A stretch of 64,000 nucleotides of DNA. Source: Oscillatoriales cyanobacterium M59_W2019_021. Lineage in GTDB: Bacteria; Cyanobacteriota; Cyanobacteriia; Cyanobacteriales; Geitlerinemataceae. Made by a program: the position numbers and the translations under genes. Below, in pieces: positions 8,113-16,745 of this stretch. The DNA lies in contig DVED01000149.1 in assembly GCA_015295945.1 (NCBI GenBank), positions 1-64,000 of the forward strand. Direction: 5' to 3'. Position 1 is the first letter of the stretch; every line of letters starts with the position of its first letter. The notes below the pieces were generated by a model. It was not told where the DNA came from. It saw only the letters and a program-made list of their open reading frames with translations, and ran no database searches.

Positions 8113-8540
8113 GCGATCCAGCGATGGCTGGGTTTCACCTGTTTGCACAGTTGCAATTCTCGACGCTGGGAGTCCCATTGAACGCGATCGAAAATTTGGT
8201 GGAGGATAAACATCCCGCGACCGCATTCTGAGGTATCCTCGGGTAAGCCGCTATCGTCCTGACAGCAACAGGACGGATGGGTCGTTCCTTGGTCGGAAAT
8301 CGACCACTCGTAAGTTTCGCGAGTGGTTGAGAAGCGAACGACGATCGTTTTGTTCGGATCGAGTTGGTTGCCATGCTTGACGGCATTCACCAGCGCTTCT
8401 TGGAGTCCCAAACGAATTTCGGGTTGCAAGGACGGCGGGACTCGAGCGAGGAGTAAATCTAAAATCGGACTGAGGTACAGCGTGGAAGCAAAGCTTACCG
8501 TACCGGGTTGGCGTCCTCTAGGACGCTTGGGTATTGTCAT
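8109..8540 (-). CDS. RsbW/SpoIIAB-type anti-sigma factor, serine-kinase-like ATPase
   Basis: This is a GHKL ATPase of the HATPase_c_2 group. Relatives bind a sigma factor or another target and phosphorylate a STAS-domain antagonist on serine (partner switching). The N-box EALVNAVKHGN (residues 48-58, Asn52) and the G2 box CGRGMFILHQIFD (106-118) are visible. The G1 box reads SDQGTT rather than D-x-G-x-G, and a Cys-rich loop CCCQDD follows at about 91. The length of 143 residues is typical. ATG 8538-8540 is preferred; a GTG 15 bases upstream is also possible. No partner gene is adjacent. The only STAS gene in the window, at 53 kb, lacks the acceptor serine. Confidence 0.8.
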   Translation of the reverse strand: MTIPKRPRGRQPGTVSFASTLYLSPILDLLLARVPPSLQPEIRLGLQEALVNAVKHGNQLDPNKTIVVRFSTTRETYEWSISDQGTTHPSCCCQDDSGLPEDTSECGRGMFILHQIFDRVQWDSQRRELQLCKQVKPSHRWIA

Positions 8541-8985
8541 CACAGAGAAAATCACCGATCGTTCAGGTAAATAGACGAGGTTAGCCTACGGAGCAGCGAC
8601 CCTGAAGATACGAGTCAAGCGCGATCGCCGAGCGGGAGTCAGCTTCTGAAATCGTCGTATCGATCCGATCTGTTCCATGGCGTTTCAGAACCGAACTCAA
8701 AATCCCGTCGATCGATCGTTCCAGGATGCCGACATCAAGAAAACACCGAATTCCCTACGTCGATCGAAACCCTGGAGCATAGTTTATAGTTAGTTTTGGA
8801 ATTGACAACTTACACTCCTATTGTACCGAAAGATGCTCGAAAAGCCATAGCTTAGGAGTTGCAGGAGTTCAGAATAAGGAGCAGGGGGAGCTTTCTTGAG
8901 CAGGGGAGGCAGGGGGAGCAGGGGGAGAAGAAAGCAACTAGCGACTGGCAGTTACAAACCCCAAACCCCAAACTCCAAATGACTA
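8541..8985. other. Intergenic region with repeat mosaic
   Basis: No gene is seen in these 445 bases between the divergent anti-sigma gene and folC. The right half, from about 8855, is made of modules shared with other gaps in the window: GGAGTTGCAGGAGTTCAGAA, GGAGCAGGGGGAG tracts, CCCAAACCCCAAA tracts and ATGACAAATAACC. The left half presumably holds the promoter of the anti-sigma gene, but no clear -10/-35 pair was identified. Confidence 0.6.
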
Positions 8986-10302
8986 ATGACAAATAACCAA
9001 CCCCAAACCCCAAACCCCAAACCCCAAACCCCAAATGACAAAATCGACGAATTACTGAGCGAATTTCAATATTTTGGGGTGAATTTGGGATTGGAGCGGA
9101 TTTCGGTGCTCTTGGCGGATCTCGGCAATCCCCAGGCGGTGGTTCCGGTGCTGCACGTGGCGGGAACCAATGGCAAGGGATCGGTGTGCGCCTACCTTTC
9201 ATCGATTCTGACGGCGGCGGGTTATCGCGTCGGACGCTATACGTCCCCCCATTTGGTCAGTTGGTGCGAGCGAATTTGCCTCAACGATCGCCCGATCGAC
9301 CCGGAAAGCCTCTACAATGCACTACAACAGGTTAAATCCGCCATCCGTGCCGATGATCCCACACCGACACTATTTGAGGTGGTGACGGCGGCGGCTTGGC
9401 TGTATTTCCAGCAGCAAGAGGTGGATGTGGCGGTGATGGAAGTGGGGTTGGGGGGACGCTTGGATGCCACCAATGTTATCGATCGCCCCTTAGTGAGTAT
9501 TATTACGTCGATCGGGTGGGATCACTGGCAAAATTTGGGCGATACCTTGGGGAAAATCGCCGGGGAAAAGGCGGGAATTCTCAAGGCGGGGTGTCCGGCT
9601 GTGGTGGGTCAACTGCCGCCAGAGGCGCAAGCAGTGGTGGCTGGACGCATTGCTGAGTTGGGGTGTCCGGCAGTTTGGGTCGAACCCGCCACCTACACCG
9701 TTCCCCATTCCCAAGCCTGCTATCGAGGTTTCGAGTATCCGTTACCGTTGTTGGGAGAGGCGCAGTTGATGAATTCGGCGATCGCCCTGGCTGCGGTACA
9801 ATTGCTGCAACAGCAAGGTTGGCAGATTGACGACGCAGCAGTACGGCGGGGAATGGCAGCCGCGAAATGGCTGGGACGCTTGCAGTGGGTACGGTGGCGC
9901 GATCGCGATCTCCTCATCGATGGCGCGCACAATGCCGCTTCGGCTCGAGTTCTGCGCCAGTATGCCGACACCTTGCAAAAACCGATCGTCTGGGTGATGG
10001 GAATGCTCTCGACGAAAGACCATCGGGGAATTTTTGAAGCGGTGTTGAGATCGGGCGATACTCCACAGGAGTCGCTTCGCGATCGATTGTATTTGGTTCC
10101 GGTTCCAGATCGCAGTTCGGCGAATCCGGCGGAATTAGCCACTTTGGCAAAATCGATTTGTCCGGATTTGGCAGAATGTTATTGTTTTTCCCTGTTAGAA
10201 AAAGCCCTAGAAGTGGCGATGTCCGCATCAGACTTTCAGCCGATTTTATGCGGTTCTCTTTATTTAGTCGGGCATTTTTTGCGTCAAGAGGAATGGAAAT
10301 AA
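8986..10302 (+). CDS. folC: Folylpolyglutamate synthase / dihydrofolate synthase
   Basis: FolC joins glutamate to dihydropteroate and lengthens the polyglutamate tail of folates, using ATP. The Mur-ligase-like signature is clear: HVAGTNGKGSVCAYLSSIL (P-loop), then YTSPHLVSWCERI, EVGLGGRLDATNV and DGAHN. At 438 residues it is of normal size. The only usable upstream start is ATG 8986, so residues 5-17 (QPQTPNPKPQTPN) are encoded by five copies of the heptamer CCCCAAA at 9001-9035. Conserved folC sequence begins around IDELLSEFQYFGVNLGLERI. Because the repeat unit is not a multiple of three, a change in copy number would separate the ATG from the gene. Confidence 0.93.
   Translation: MTNNQPQTPNPKPQTPNDKIDELLSEFQYFGVNLGLERISVLLADLGNPQAVVPVLHVAGTNGKGSVCAYLSSILTAAGYRVGRYTSPHLVSWCERICLNDRPIDPESLYNALQQVKSAIRADDPTPTLFEVVTAAAWLYFQQQEVDVAVMEVGLGGRLDATNVIDRPLVSIITSIGWDHWQNLGDTLGKIAGEKAGILKAGCPAVVGQLPPEAQAVVAGRIAELGCPAVWVEPATYTVPHSQACYRGFEYPLPLLGEAQLMNSAIALAAVQLLQQQGWQIDDAAVRRGMAAAKWLGRLQWVRWRDRDLLIDGAHNAASARVLRQYADTLQKPIVWVMGMLSTKDHRGIFEAVLRSGDTPQESLRDRLYLVPVPDRSSANPAELATLAKSICPDLAECYCFSLLEKALEVAMSASDFQPILCGSLYLVGHFLRQEEWK
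9001..9035 (+). repeat. Heptamer tandem repeat (CCCCAAA)x5 inside the folC start region
   Basis: Five perfect copies of CCCCAAA run head to tail. Related CCCCAAA tracts occur at about 8956-8975, 16575-16590 and 62350-62380, but this one is translated. Confidence 0.95.
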
Positions 10303-10310
10303 ATCTGTAG

Positions 10311-10357
10311 GGGCAAAGCATTTGCAAAACAATAAAGTTTATGCAAAGGCTTTGCCC
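10311..10357. repeat. Intergenic hairpin repeat
   Basis: Arms GGGCAAAGCATTTGC (10311-10325) and GCAAAGGCTTTGCCC (10343-10357) pair at 14 of 15 positions around a 17-base loop. It fills the gap between the convergent folC and nuclease genes and may serve as a bidirectional terminator. The GTAGGGGCAAAGCATTTGC wording is a common cyanobacterial intergenic motif. Confidence 0.75.
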
Positions 10358-10365
10358 AGTCGCCT

Positions 10366-12981
10366 TTATAACCCATTACCCATCTGAATTTTTTGATTCA
10401 ATCGCGTCCCTTGACGGCACACTAAATCCTGACAGCAATACTGACACGCTTTGCCATCGATATCCGGTTCTACGGGGTAGTGCCCTTGTTTTAAATGCTG
10501 CCCAACTCGATCGGCAAATTCTTCTAATTCCGCTTCTTCAGCATCGGCTGGCATCACTTTTTGCTTGGAAATAGAGTAGTAATAGGCTTTGGCAACGGGT
10601 CGATCGGGAAACAGAGCGGCTGTAGCAACTTGGCGGTATAAAGGCAATTGTACGTCTAAATTCGCTTTGCCAGAAGCATCTTTCGCCGCTGTGGGTTTGC
10701 TGGATAAAGTCTTATATTCGATCGCGCATAACCCCTCTGGCGTCGAATCGATGCGATCGACGATTCCCTCCACATTTAAACCGTGCCACTGACCCCGAAA
10801 TTTCAGTTCCACGCCCAAAACTTCAGCATCGCCAGAGAAGAAAGTTTCGTGGGCGATCGTCCGGCGCAATAACTCTAAATGCTCCCCTCGGCGGGCATCC
10901 CAAGCGGGAATTCCCAACAAGTTTTCCGATTTCTCCGCCTCGGCAAACGCCTCGTCGATCGCCGCTAACATTCCCTGTCGCACGTCCGGTTTTCCCTGCG
11001 CCTTTCGCACCACCAATTCTAACGTTTTGTGATACAACCGCCCCCGCAATTTACCGTTAAATTCCGTATCGGCTTCCGTCAATTCTGCCAATTTCAACAG
11101 ATATCCAGCAAACCATTTAAACCCACATTGTCCCAACTGAGTTAACTGCGACGCGCTGAAAATGTGGTGTGTGGGATCGATGCCAACTGCCACCACGCCA
11201 TCGTACTCGTCGTAAGGTGCGGCACTTTCCCGGCGTTGTTCCACTCTCCACGCGCGAACGACCCGCTCGAATACCCGGTCGTCTGCATCGGAAATTACCG
11301 GGCTTCCCAGGGCGCGAATCCCCGCCAGATTGGCTTTTCGGGCTTCCTCCCGGCTGGCAACGGCGATCGCCTCGGGAACGTGCGGTTTGAGGTTGAATTT
11401 CGCCAAATACGGACTGGGCAGCATTTCCTCTTTCCCCAACCGTTGCGGATAGGAAAAGGTCAAGCTTTCCGTTGCCACCCGTAACAGCAGCGCAAACAAG
11501 AGTGCTTCGCAGCGTACTGCTTGGGTGGCATCTTCCAAAGGCAATCCCTGGCGAAGTAACCGCTTGCGGGTATAAAAATCCAACACCGGATCGTCTTTCA
11601 ATGGGGCGGGAAACAGCCCCTCTGCCATTCCCAGCACGAAGACATAGCGATATTTTGCCCCCCACAAGGCTTTGGGCGCGTGCAACTCCACGCCGCCGCG
11701 TCCCGGTTGAGCGGGAACTGACAGCAAGTTGAGGCTGTCGGTGACTTCTCGGGCAAATTCTTCTAGGGTCAGGCGTTCGCTCTTGGGTCGGGCGATCGCC
11801 TCTAAGCTATCCTCTAATTTAGAGTAAGCGATAATTTCCCGCGCCCATCTGCCGCACTGCTGCCGCACCTCAAACGCATCGAAAACGTCCCGTAATCGCT
11901 GCACCCAATTGGTGCGCGTCTCTCTCTGCTTCCACTTCAACACCGACAAATCCGCCTCCAGAACTTGCTGCCACAATTTGAGTCCTTCGGGATGGTGCTG
12001 GCGAACCTCTGCCCAAAAAGGTTGCAAGCGTCCCGATACTAGGGGATGACTCAGTAATTTTGCCGTCGCTTCAAAGGGAAAGTTAGTCCGAATGACTTCT
12101 AAGAGCGATCGCACCCACGCCCCTAAACGAGTAGTATTCAACGGCGTGGCATACAATGCCCGCATGGGTAACTCGTACTCCCAGGCGATATCCAGCACCA
12201 TCGGTCCGTAAAAGGCATCGTCTCGCGCCACCACCACAATCTCGCTGGCTGGAACTCCTGCGGTGAGTAACGCTTTGATTTGGGAAAGCGTTCCCCGCAC
12301 TTCCGCTTCTTGGTGGGGATAGAGGTGGAGTTGGGATTTTGGGGTGGGTGGATGTTTCCCCGTCTCCGTTTGCGCAAGCGTCCATCCCCATGCCTGCAAG
12401 GTGGCAATCGCCCCTTGGATCTCGGAAAACCCTTCTAAGTCCCGGTTGGGAAGGACGAGAATACTACCCTCTCCGGCAATAGCATCGATCAATGCGAGTT
12501 CGTCGGGTTGCGGGTGAAAGTAACCGTAGATGAGTAGGGGTTGTCGGGGAGGCGACAATCGACTCGCTTGCCACAAGACTTCCGATCGATCGATCGCCCC
12601 TAACTGTTTCAGTTTTTGTTGGTAAGCTCGAGTTAACTGCGCCAGTTGCGGCAGATTGCCCACCTTCGTCGCTGAGATCGCCTCTAAATCGAGTCCGGCA
12701 CGCAAAATCGCTTTGACGGCGCGTTTCCAAGTGCGGGCAGTGCCGTCGGTATCGGTGAAATCCAGGGTGGAGCGAACGGCATCTCGCATCGCCCGGTGTG
12801 TGGTGAGAATCGGGGCGATCGCGATTCCGTGTTGACAGCAAATCTGCCCCGCCAGATCTTCTAAGCTGCGATGCGACACTTGCAGCGTTCTTGCCGCTTG
12901 AGTCGTCGGGGTTATACAGTGCAGCCTTGGAAAAAGCTCCACTCCATCGAGATTACCCCCTAACCACAGCCTGCGTTCCAT
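10366..12981 (-). CDS. AddB/RecB-like nuclease with PD-(D/E)XK domain and Fe-S cluster cysteines
   Basis: The 871-residue protein resembles the AddB subunit of bacterial helicase-nucleases, or RecB-family exonucleases, which process DNA ends for recombination. The C-terminal nuclease carries GIVDRID (Asp742) and CAIEYKTL (Glu755, Lys757). A 4Fe-4S cluster is suggested by Cys619 (LGQCGFKW) upstream and by the group CQYCCQDLVC at 846-855, the AddB arrangement. The N-terminal part looks like an inactive helicase fold; I see no Walker A motif. No AddA-like helicase gene is adjacent. The last residues (QMGNGL) are encoded by a TTACCCA-type repeat, so the original C-terminus was probably altered. 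The start is ATG at 12979-12981. Confidence 0.8.
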   Translation of the reverse strand: MERRLWLGGNLDGVELFPRLHCITPTTQAARTLQVSHRSLEDLAGQICCQHGIAIAPILTTHRAMRDAVRSTLDFTDTDGTARTWKRAVKAILRAGLDLEAISATKVGNLPQLAQLTRAYQQKLKQLGAIDRSEVLWQASRLSPPRQPLLIYGYFHPQPDELALIDAIAGEGSILVLPNRDLEGFSEIQGAIATLQAWGWTLAQTETGKHPPTPKSQLHLYPHQEAEVRGTLSQIKALLTAGVPASEIVVVARDDAFYGPMVLDIAWEYELPMRALYATPLNTTRLGAWVRSLLEVIRTNFPFEATAKLLSHPLVSGRLQPFWAEVRQHHPEGLKLWQQVLEADLSVLKWKQRETRTNWVQRLRDVFDAFEVRQQCGRWAREIIAYSKLEDSLEAIARPKSERLTLEEFAREVTDSLNLLSVPAQPGRGGVELHAPKALWGAKYRYVFVLGMAEGLFPAPLKDDPVLDFYTRKRLLRQGLPLEDATQAVRCEALLFALLLRVATESLTFSYPQRLGKEEMLPSPYLAKFNLKPHVPEAIAVASREEARKANLAGIRALGSPVISDADDRVFERVVRAWRVEQRRESAAPYDEYDGVVAVGIDPTHHIFSASQLTQLGQCGFKWFAGYLLKLAELTEADTEFNGKLRGRLYHKTLELVVRKAQGKPDVRQGMLAAIDEAFAEAEKSENLLGIPAWDARRGEHLELLRRTIAHETFFSGDAEVLGVELKFRGQWHGLNVEGIVDRIDSTPEGLCAIEYKTLSSKPTAAKDASGKANLDVQLPLYRQVATAALFPDRPVAKAYYYSISKQKVMPADAEEAELEEFADRVGQHLKQGHYPVEPDIDGKACQYCCQDLVCRQGTRLNQKIQMGNGL

Positions 12982-13790
12982 GCCCGATGCTGGCTCCCCG
13001 AGCCAAATGGTGGAAATTTCAACCGTTTATTATTGAATCACAGGTTGACCGAAATTAAAAGTAGACCGCTCCCGTCCCCACTTTGGACTTCAGCGCCATC
13101 TGCGACCCGATCGAGCAAGAATTTCTACCTTCCAATCTTTCGATCTCGATCGCTTTTTAGCTTTAAAAAACTTTGAAATTTAAAATTTTCAACTTCATCA
13201 AAGATATTATAGACGAGCCAATCTTCCCGATCTAAAATCGGACGATAAAGGGATATTTATCCGGATATCTAGACTGCGAGATTTACGCCACATTCTCGCC
13301 AGAGATTAACATTTTTCAGCCAGATCGGCAATAGACATTCACATCAGTTCGTGCATCAGAGAGTTCGAGCTCTCCTACGGGAAAGGCTAGCTGAGCAAAC
13401 CCTTCATACTCTTCACGGGATTGGCTTCCGTATAATCTTGCAAATCCAATTTACCTTTACGCGATCGAAAAATTGGCTTAGTGGTAAATACTGATCGATT
13501 GATATCCTGTCGCACAATCTAGCAGCCCATTCATTCAATTTTGTCCATCGAATTCTCATAAATTTTTAAAATAGGATGACACTTTACATCTTCTTGATAT
13601 AAACTTTAAAAATAGGACTTTCAGCCAAATTGCTGATGCAGAAATTCTGCAAAAATTTAAATATATTGAGGTGCATGAGGTTTGAAACCTCATATTCAGT
13701 GTGATACGCCAATCCAGATAGCACAATCGTTGGCCGAAAGCAGTCCTCAATTTCGATTTGAAGCTTAAAGTATCCTAGGTCAGGAAAACT
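12982..13790. other. 809-base AT-rich intergenic region upstream of the RTX gene
   Basis: No gene is seen. The stretch is much more AT-rich than its neighbours. It contains a small hairpin (GAGAGTTCGAGCTCTC, 13359-13374), a possible CACGG/CCGTA stem near 13417-13433 and the 19-base palindrome at 13675-13693 described separately. It must contain divergent promoters for the nuclease and RTX genes. A structured leader RNA is possible, but I could not match it to a known class. Confidence 0.5.
13675..13693. promoter_or_regulatory. 19-base perfect palindrome upstream of the RTX gene
   Basis: ATGAGGTTTGAAACCTCAT is a perfect palindrome around a central G, about 98 bases before the RTX start codon. 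The tight one-base centre suits a dimeric regulator site better than an RNA hairpin. The cognate regulator is unknown. Confidence 0.45.
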
Positions 13791-16469
13791 ATGGTTTTTT
13801 CTCTATCCATCGTCAGTCTCGGTTCTGATTACGACTTAGCTAAGGCAACGGGTCAAAGCGATGTCTTTTCCTACGACGCACTCCCGCTAGAACAACTAGA
13901 CGCTCTATCCGGTTCTTCAGGCATCGAAAAAATTTCCCTACTGGGGGGCAACGATGAAGTTACCGATAATGACGAAACCCGCTTCTATTTAGGAAATGCC
14001 GGAGACGATATTATTTTAGGCAATGGTGGATTTGATACCCTAAATGGGGGGGCAGGAAATGATACCCTTCAGGGCGGTGACGATGACGATGCACTGATTG
14101 GAGCTGCTGGAAACGATAGCCTTCTCGGTGAGTCAGGCAATGATAATTTAAATGGTCATTTAGATGACGACACACTTTTAGGTGGTTTAGGTAACGATAT
14201 ACTCAATGGCTTTAAAGGTAACGACTTTATTGCTGGAGAAGAAGGTGACGATCGCATTATCGGACACTTAGGAGACGATACTGCATCAGGTGGAGATGGA
14301 AGCGATACCCTCTACGGACAAGATGGAAACGACGATCTCTCGGGAGATGAAGACGACGATCGCGTTTACGGACGCGCTGGTAACGATACCCTCTCCGGTG
14401 GTTTAGGGCAAGATAGCCTCTGGGGTGGTAACGACGACGATCACCTCTTCGGGGATGAAGGAGACGATCGCCTCGACGGACAGCTTGGGAATGATACTGT
14501 ATCTGGGGGTAGCGGTCAAGATACGCTCTTCGGGAAAGACGGAGACGATGCGCTTTCCGGAGATGACGGAGACGATCGCGTTTACGGACACGCTGGTAAC
14601 GATACCCTCTCCGGTGGTGCTGGGGTAGATCTCCTCTGGGGTGGCGATGGCGAAGATGTCTTCCTGCTGGCAGTTGGCGAAGGACGAGACACCATCACCG
14701 ACTTTCAAATTGGGTTGGATTCGCTGCAACTTCCCGAAGGCGTTCTCTTCTCCCAACTCAACTTCCAAGTCAGCGGTAACGATACTCTCGTCAAACTCTC
14801 CAAAACTGGAGAAGCGATCGCCCTACTGAAAAACATTCGCCCCTTCGACATCAACCGATCGGACTTCATCCAAATTACTCCCGATCCGGCAACCTTGGGA
14901 ACCAACCTCACTGCGGTCAAAGATTGGTCAACACAACTTCCATTCCTCGATCATTTTAAATTGTCCCGTTCTTGGATTACTCAAGCCAATCGCGGCGACC
15001 CCGACTATAACGGACAATGGTCAACCAACGAATACGACCTCATCGAATTCGACGAACACGGTTGGGTCACATCCCTCCCCGCTCCCGAAGATCCTCCAGT
15101 TTTCACCAAAGTCAGTACCTTCGTCCTCACGGCAGATACGCCCAATAGTTTGCCTGCCGGAAAATACGTAGTGCTGTACGACGGAGAAGGAACCCTAGAA
15201 TACAGCATGGACGGTACAAAAATTGCCGCCGAATCGGCACCGGGTCGAGATGTCGTTGATTTCAACCCCACCGGAAAAGGCATTCTCATCACCTTGTCGG
15301 CAACCGATCCCAACGATACCGGGAACTACCTTCGCAATATCCGCGTGATTCGTGCCGACCAAGAAGATCTCTACAATAGTGGCGAAATTTTCAATCCCCT
15401 GTTTTTACAAAAAACCGATGATTTCTCTACCGTGCGGTTTATGGATTGGATGGAAACCAATAATTCCACTCAACAAGAATGGAGCGATCGCCCCGAAGTG
15501 GAAGATGCTTCTTATGCCGAACACGGTGTCCCCCTAGAGGTGATGATCGACTTGGCGAACGAATTGGATGCGGATGCTTGGTTTAATATGCCCCACCAGG
15601 CAACCGACGAATACATCGCCAACTTTGCCCAAATTGTCAAAGAGCAACTCGAACCGGAATTGAAAACCTACGTCGAGTTCTCCAATGAAATGTGGAACTG
15701 GAGTTTCGATCAAACGCGGTACGCCCAACAAAAAGCTCGAGAACGTTGGGGGATTGGCGGTAACGGTTATATGCAATGGTACGGGATGCGCAGTGCCCAA
15801 ACCAGCGATATTTGGGAAGGGGTCTTCGGGGATGACAAACATCGCGTGATTTCGGTCATCTCCACCCAAACCGCGTGGAAAGGCTTGGAACGAGCGGTTC
15901 TAGACGCCCCTGCCTGGGCAGCGGAAGGGAATGAAGCCCCCTACAAACACGGCATCGATGCCTACGCCATTACCGGATACTTCGGTCGCGAGTTGGGACT
16001 GGCGGAAAATACTGCCACGGTTGAATCTTGGTTGAGCGAACCGGATGGTGGTTTTAGCAAAGCCTTCGAGCAGTTGCGTTACGGCAATCTCCTGGCAAAT
16101 TCTAAGAGTTTGGAGGAAGTTCAAGATCTCTTCGAGTATCACGCCAATGTGGCGCAAGAGCGAGGTTTGCAATTGATTGCCTATGAAGGCGGTCAACACA
16201 TTGTTGGTGTTGGCAGCATCGTCAACAATGCCGCACTTACGGAATTCTTTATCGAGTTGAATCGGCGTCCGGAAATGTACGATCTCTACACCGAACTCCT
16301 CAGTGATTGGGAAGAAGCTGGTGGAACGATGTTCGCCCACTTCTCCGATATTGGGGAACCTCGGAAGTGGGGAAGTTGGGGCGCTCTAGAGTACCTCAGT
16401 CAAGACGGATCGCCCAAGTACGATGCGTTGACGGATTTTATCGCTACCCATCCCGATCCGAATAAGTAA
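13791..16469 (+). CDS. RTX calcium-binding protein with C-terminal glycoside-hydrolase-like domain
   Basis: This is a predicted secreted protein of 892 residues. Residues of about 60-290 are tandem glycine- and aspartate-rich nonapeptides of the GGxGxDxLx type, which form calcium-loaded beta rolls and mark type I secretion. They end in the usual EDVFLLAVGEGRDTITDFQIG capping segment. After a spacer comes a domain of about 500 residues that looks like a clan-A TIM-barrel glycosidase or the related cellulose-binding proteins. YVEFSNEMWNW puts a candidate acid/base at Glu633 and AYEGGQH a candidate nucleophile at Glu799. The order is unusual: RTX repeats normally sit near the C-terminus, next to the secretion signal. 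There is no N-terminal signal peptide. Its substrate is unknown; sheath or exopolysaccharide would fit. No secretion genes are adjacent. Confidence 0.8.
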   Translation: MVFSLSIVSLGSDYDLAKATGQSDVFSYDALPLEQLDALSGSSGIEKISLLGGNDEVTDNDETRFYLGNAGDDIILGNGGFDTLNGGAGNDTLQGGDDDDALIGAAGNDSLLGESGNDNLNGHLDDDTLLGGLGNDILNGFKGNDFIAGEEGDDRIIGHLGDDTASGGDGSDTLYGQDGNDDLSGDEDDDRVYGRAGNDTLSGGLGQDSLWGGNDDDHLFGDEGDDRLDGQLGNDTVSGGSGQDTLFGKDGDDALSGDDGDDRVYGHAGNDTLSGGAGVDLLWGGDGEDVFLLAVGEGRDTITDFQIGLDSLQLPEGVLFSQLNFQVSGNDTLVKLSKTGEAIALLKNIRPFDINRSDFIQITPDPATLGTNLTAVKDWSTQLPFLDHFKLSRSWITQANRGDPDYNGQWSTNEYDLIEFDEHGWVTSLPAPEDPPVFTKVSTFVLTADTPNSLPAGKYVVLYDGEGTLEYSMDGTKIAAESAPGRDVVDFNPTGKGILITLSATDPNDTGNYLRNIRVIRADQEDLYNSGEIFNPLFLQKTDDFSTVRFMDWMETNNSTQQEWSDRPEVEDASYAEHGVPLEVMIDLANELDADAWFNMPHQATDEYIANFAQIVKEQLEPELKTYVEFSNEMWNWSFDQTRYAQQKARERWGIGGNGYMQWYGMRSAQTSDIWEGVFGDDKHRVISVISTQTAWKGLERAVLDAPAWAAEGNEAPYKHGIDAYAITGYFGRELGLAENTATVESWLSEPDGGFSKAFEQLRYGNLLANSKSLEEVQDLFEYHANVAQERGLQLIAYEGGQHIVGVGSIVNNAALTEFFIELNRRPEMYDLYTELLSDWEEAGGTMFAHFSDIGEPRKWGSWGALEYLSQDGSPKYDALTDFIATHPDPNK

Positions 16470-16502
16470 CGAATGGGTAATGGGTAGTTGGTAATTGGGA
16501 AC

Positions 16503-16531
16503 GGTGCGTTTTTTTCGGGGACACACCCTAC
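16503..16531 (-). repeat. Variant of the 30-bp dispersed repeat
   Basis: GGTGCG, a T-run, then CGGGGACACACCCTAC resembles the exact 30-bp pair at 1166-1195 and 51788-51817, with a divergent middle. It lies in the 276-base gap after the RTX gene. Confidence 0.5.
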
Positions 16532-16606
16532 AACCAAAAACTGATTACTTATTATTTATTACTTGTTACTTCCAACCCCAAACCCCAAATCCTAAATCCC
16601 ATGAAA

Positions 16607-16638
16607 AACCCCCATTGTCATTGAGTTCGATGGGGGTT
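16607..16638 (-). terminator. Intrinsic terminator of the symporter gene
   Basis: Arms AACCCCCAT (16607-16615) and ATGGGGGTT (16630-16638) are perfect complements. On the minus strand the hairpin is followed directly by a run of U. It lies about 110 bases beyond the symporter stop codon. Confidence 0.8.
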
Positions 16639-16745
16639 GCTCAAGGCTTATGTCGATGTGGGTTATAGCGTACGACGATCGCGCGAGTGTCCGATTCACC
16701 CAATTGTAGGATTTCAACATCGACCGTTCGGGCGATCGATCGGCA

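Noticed and set aside
13359-13374. tRNA T-arm-like hairpin GAGAGTTCGAGCTCTC
   Set aside because: The loop is one base short for a T-arm and no acceptor, anticodon or D arms could be built around it.
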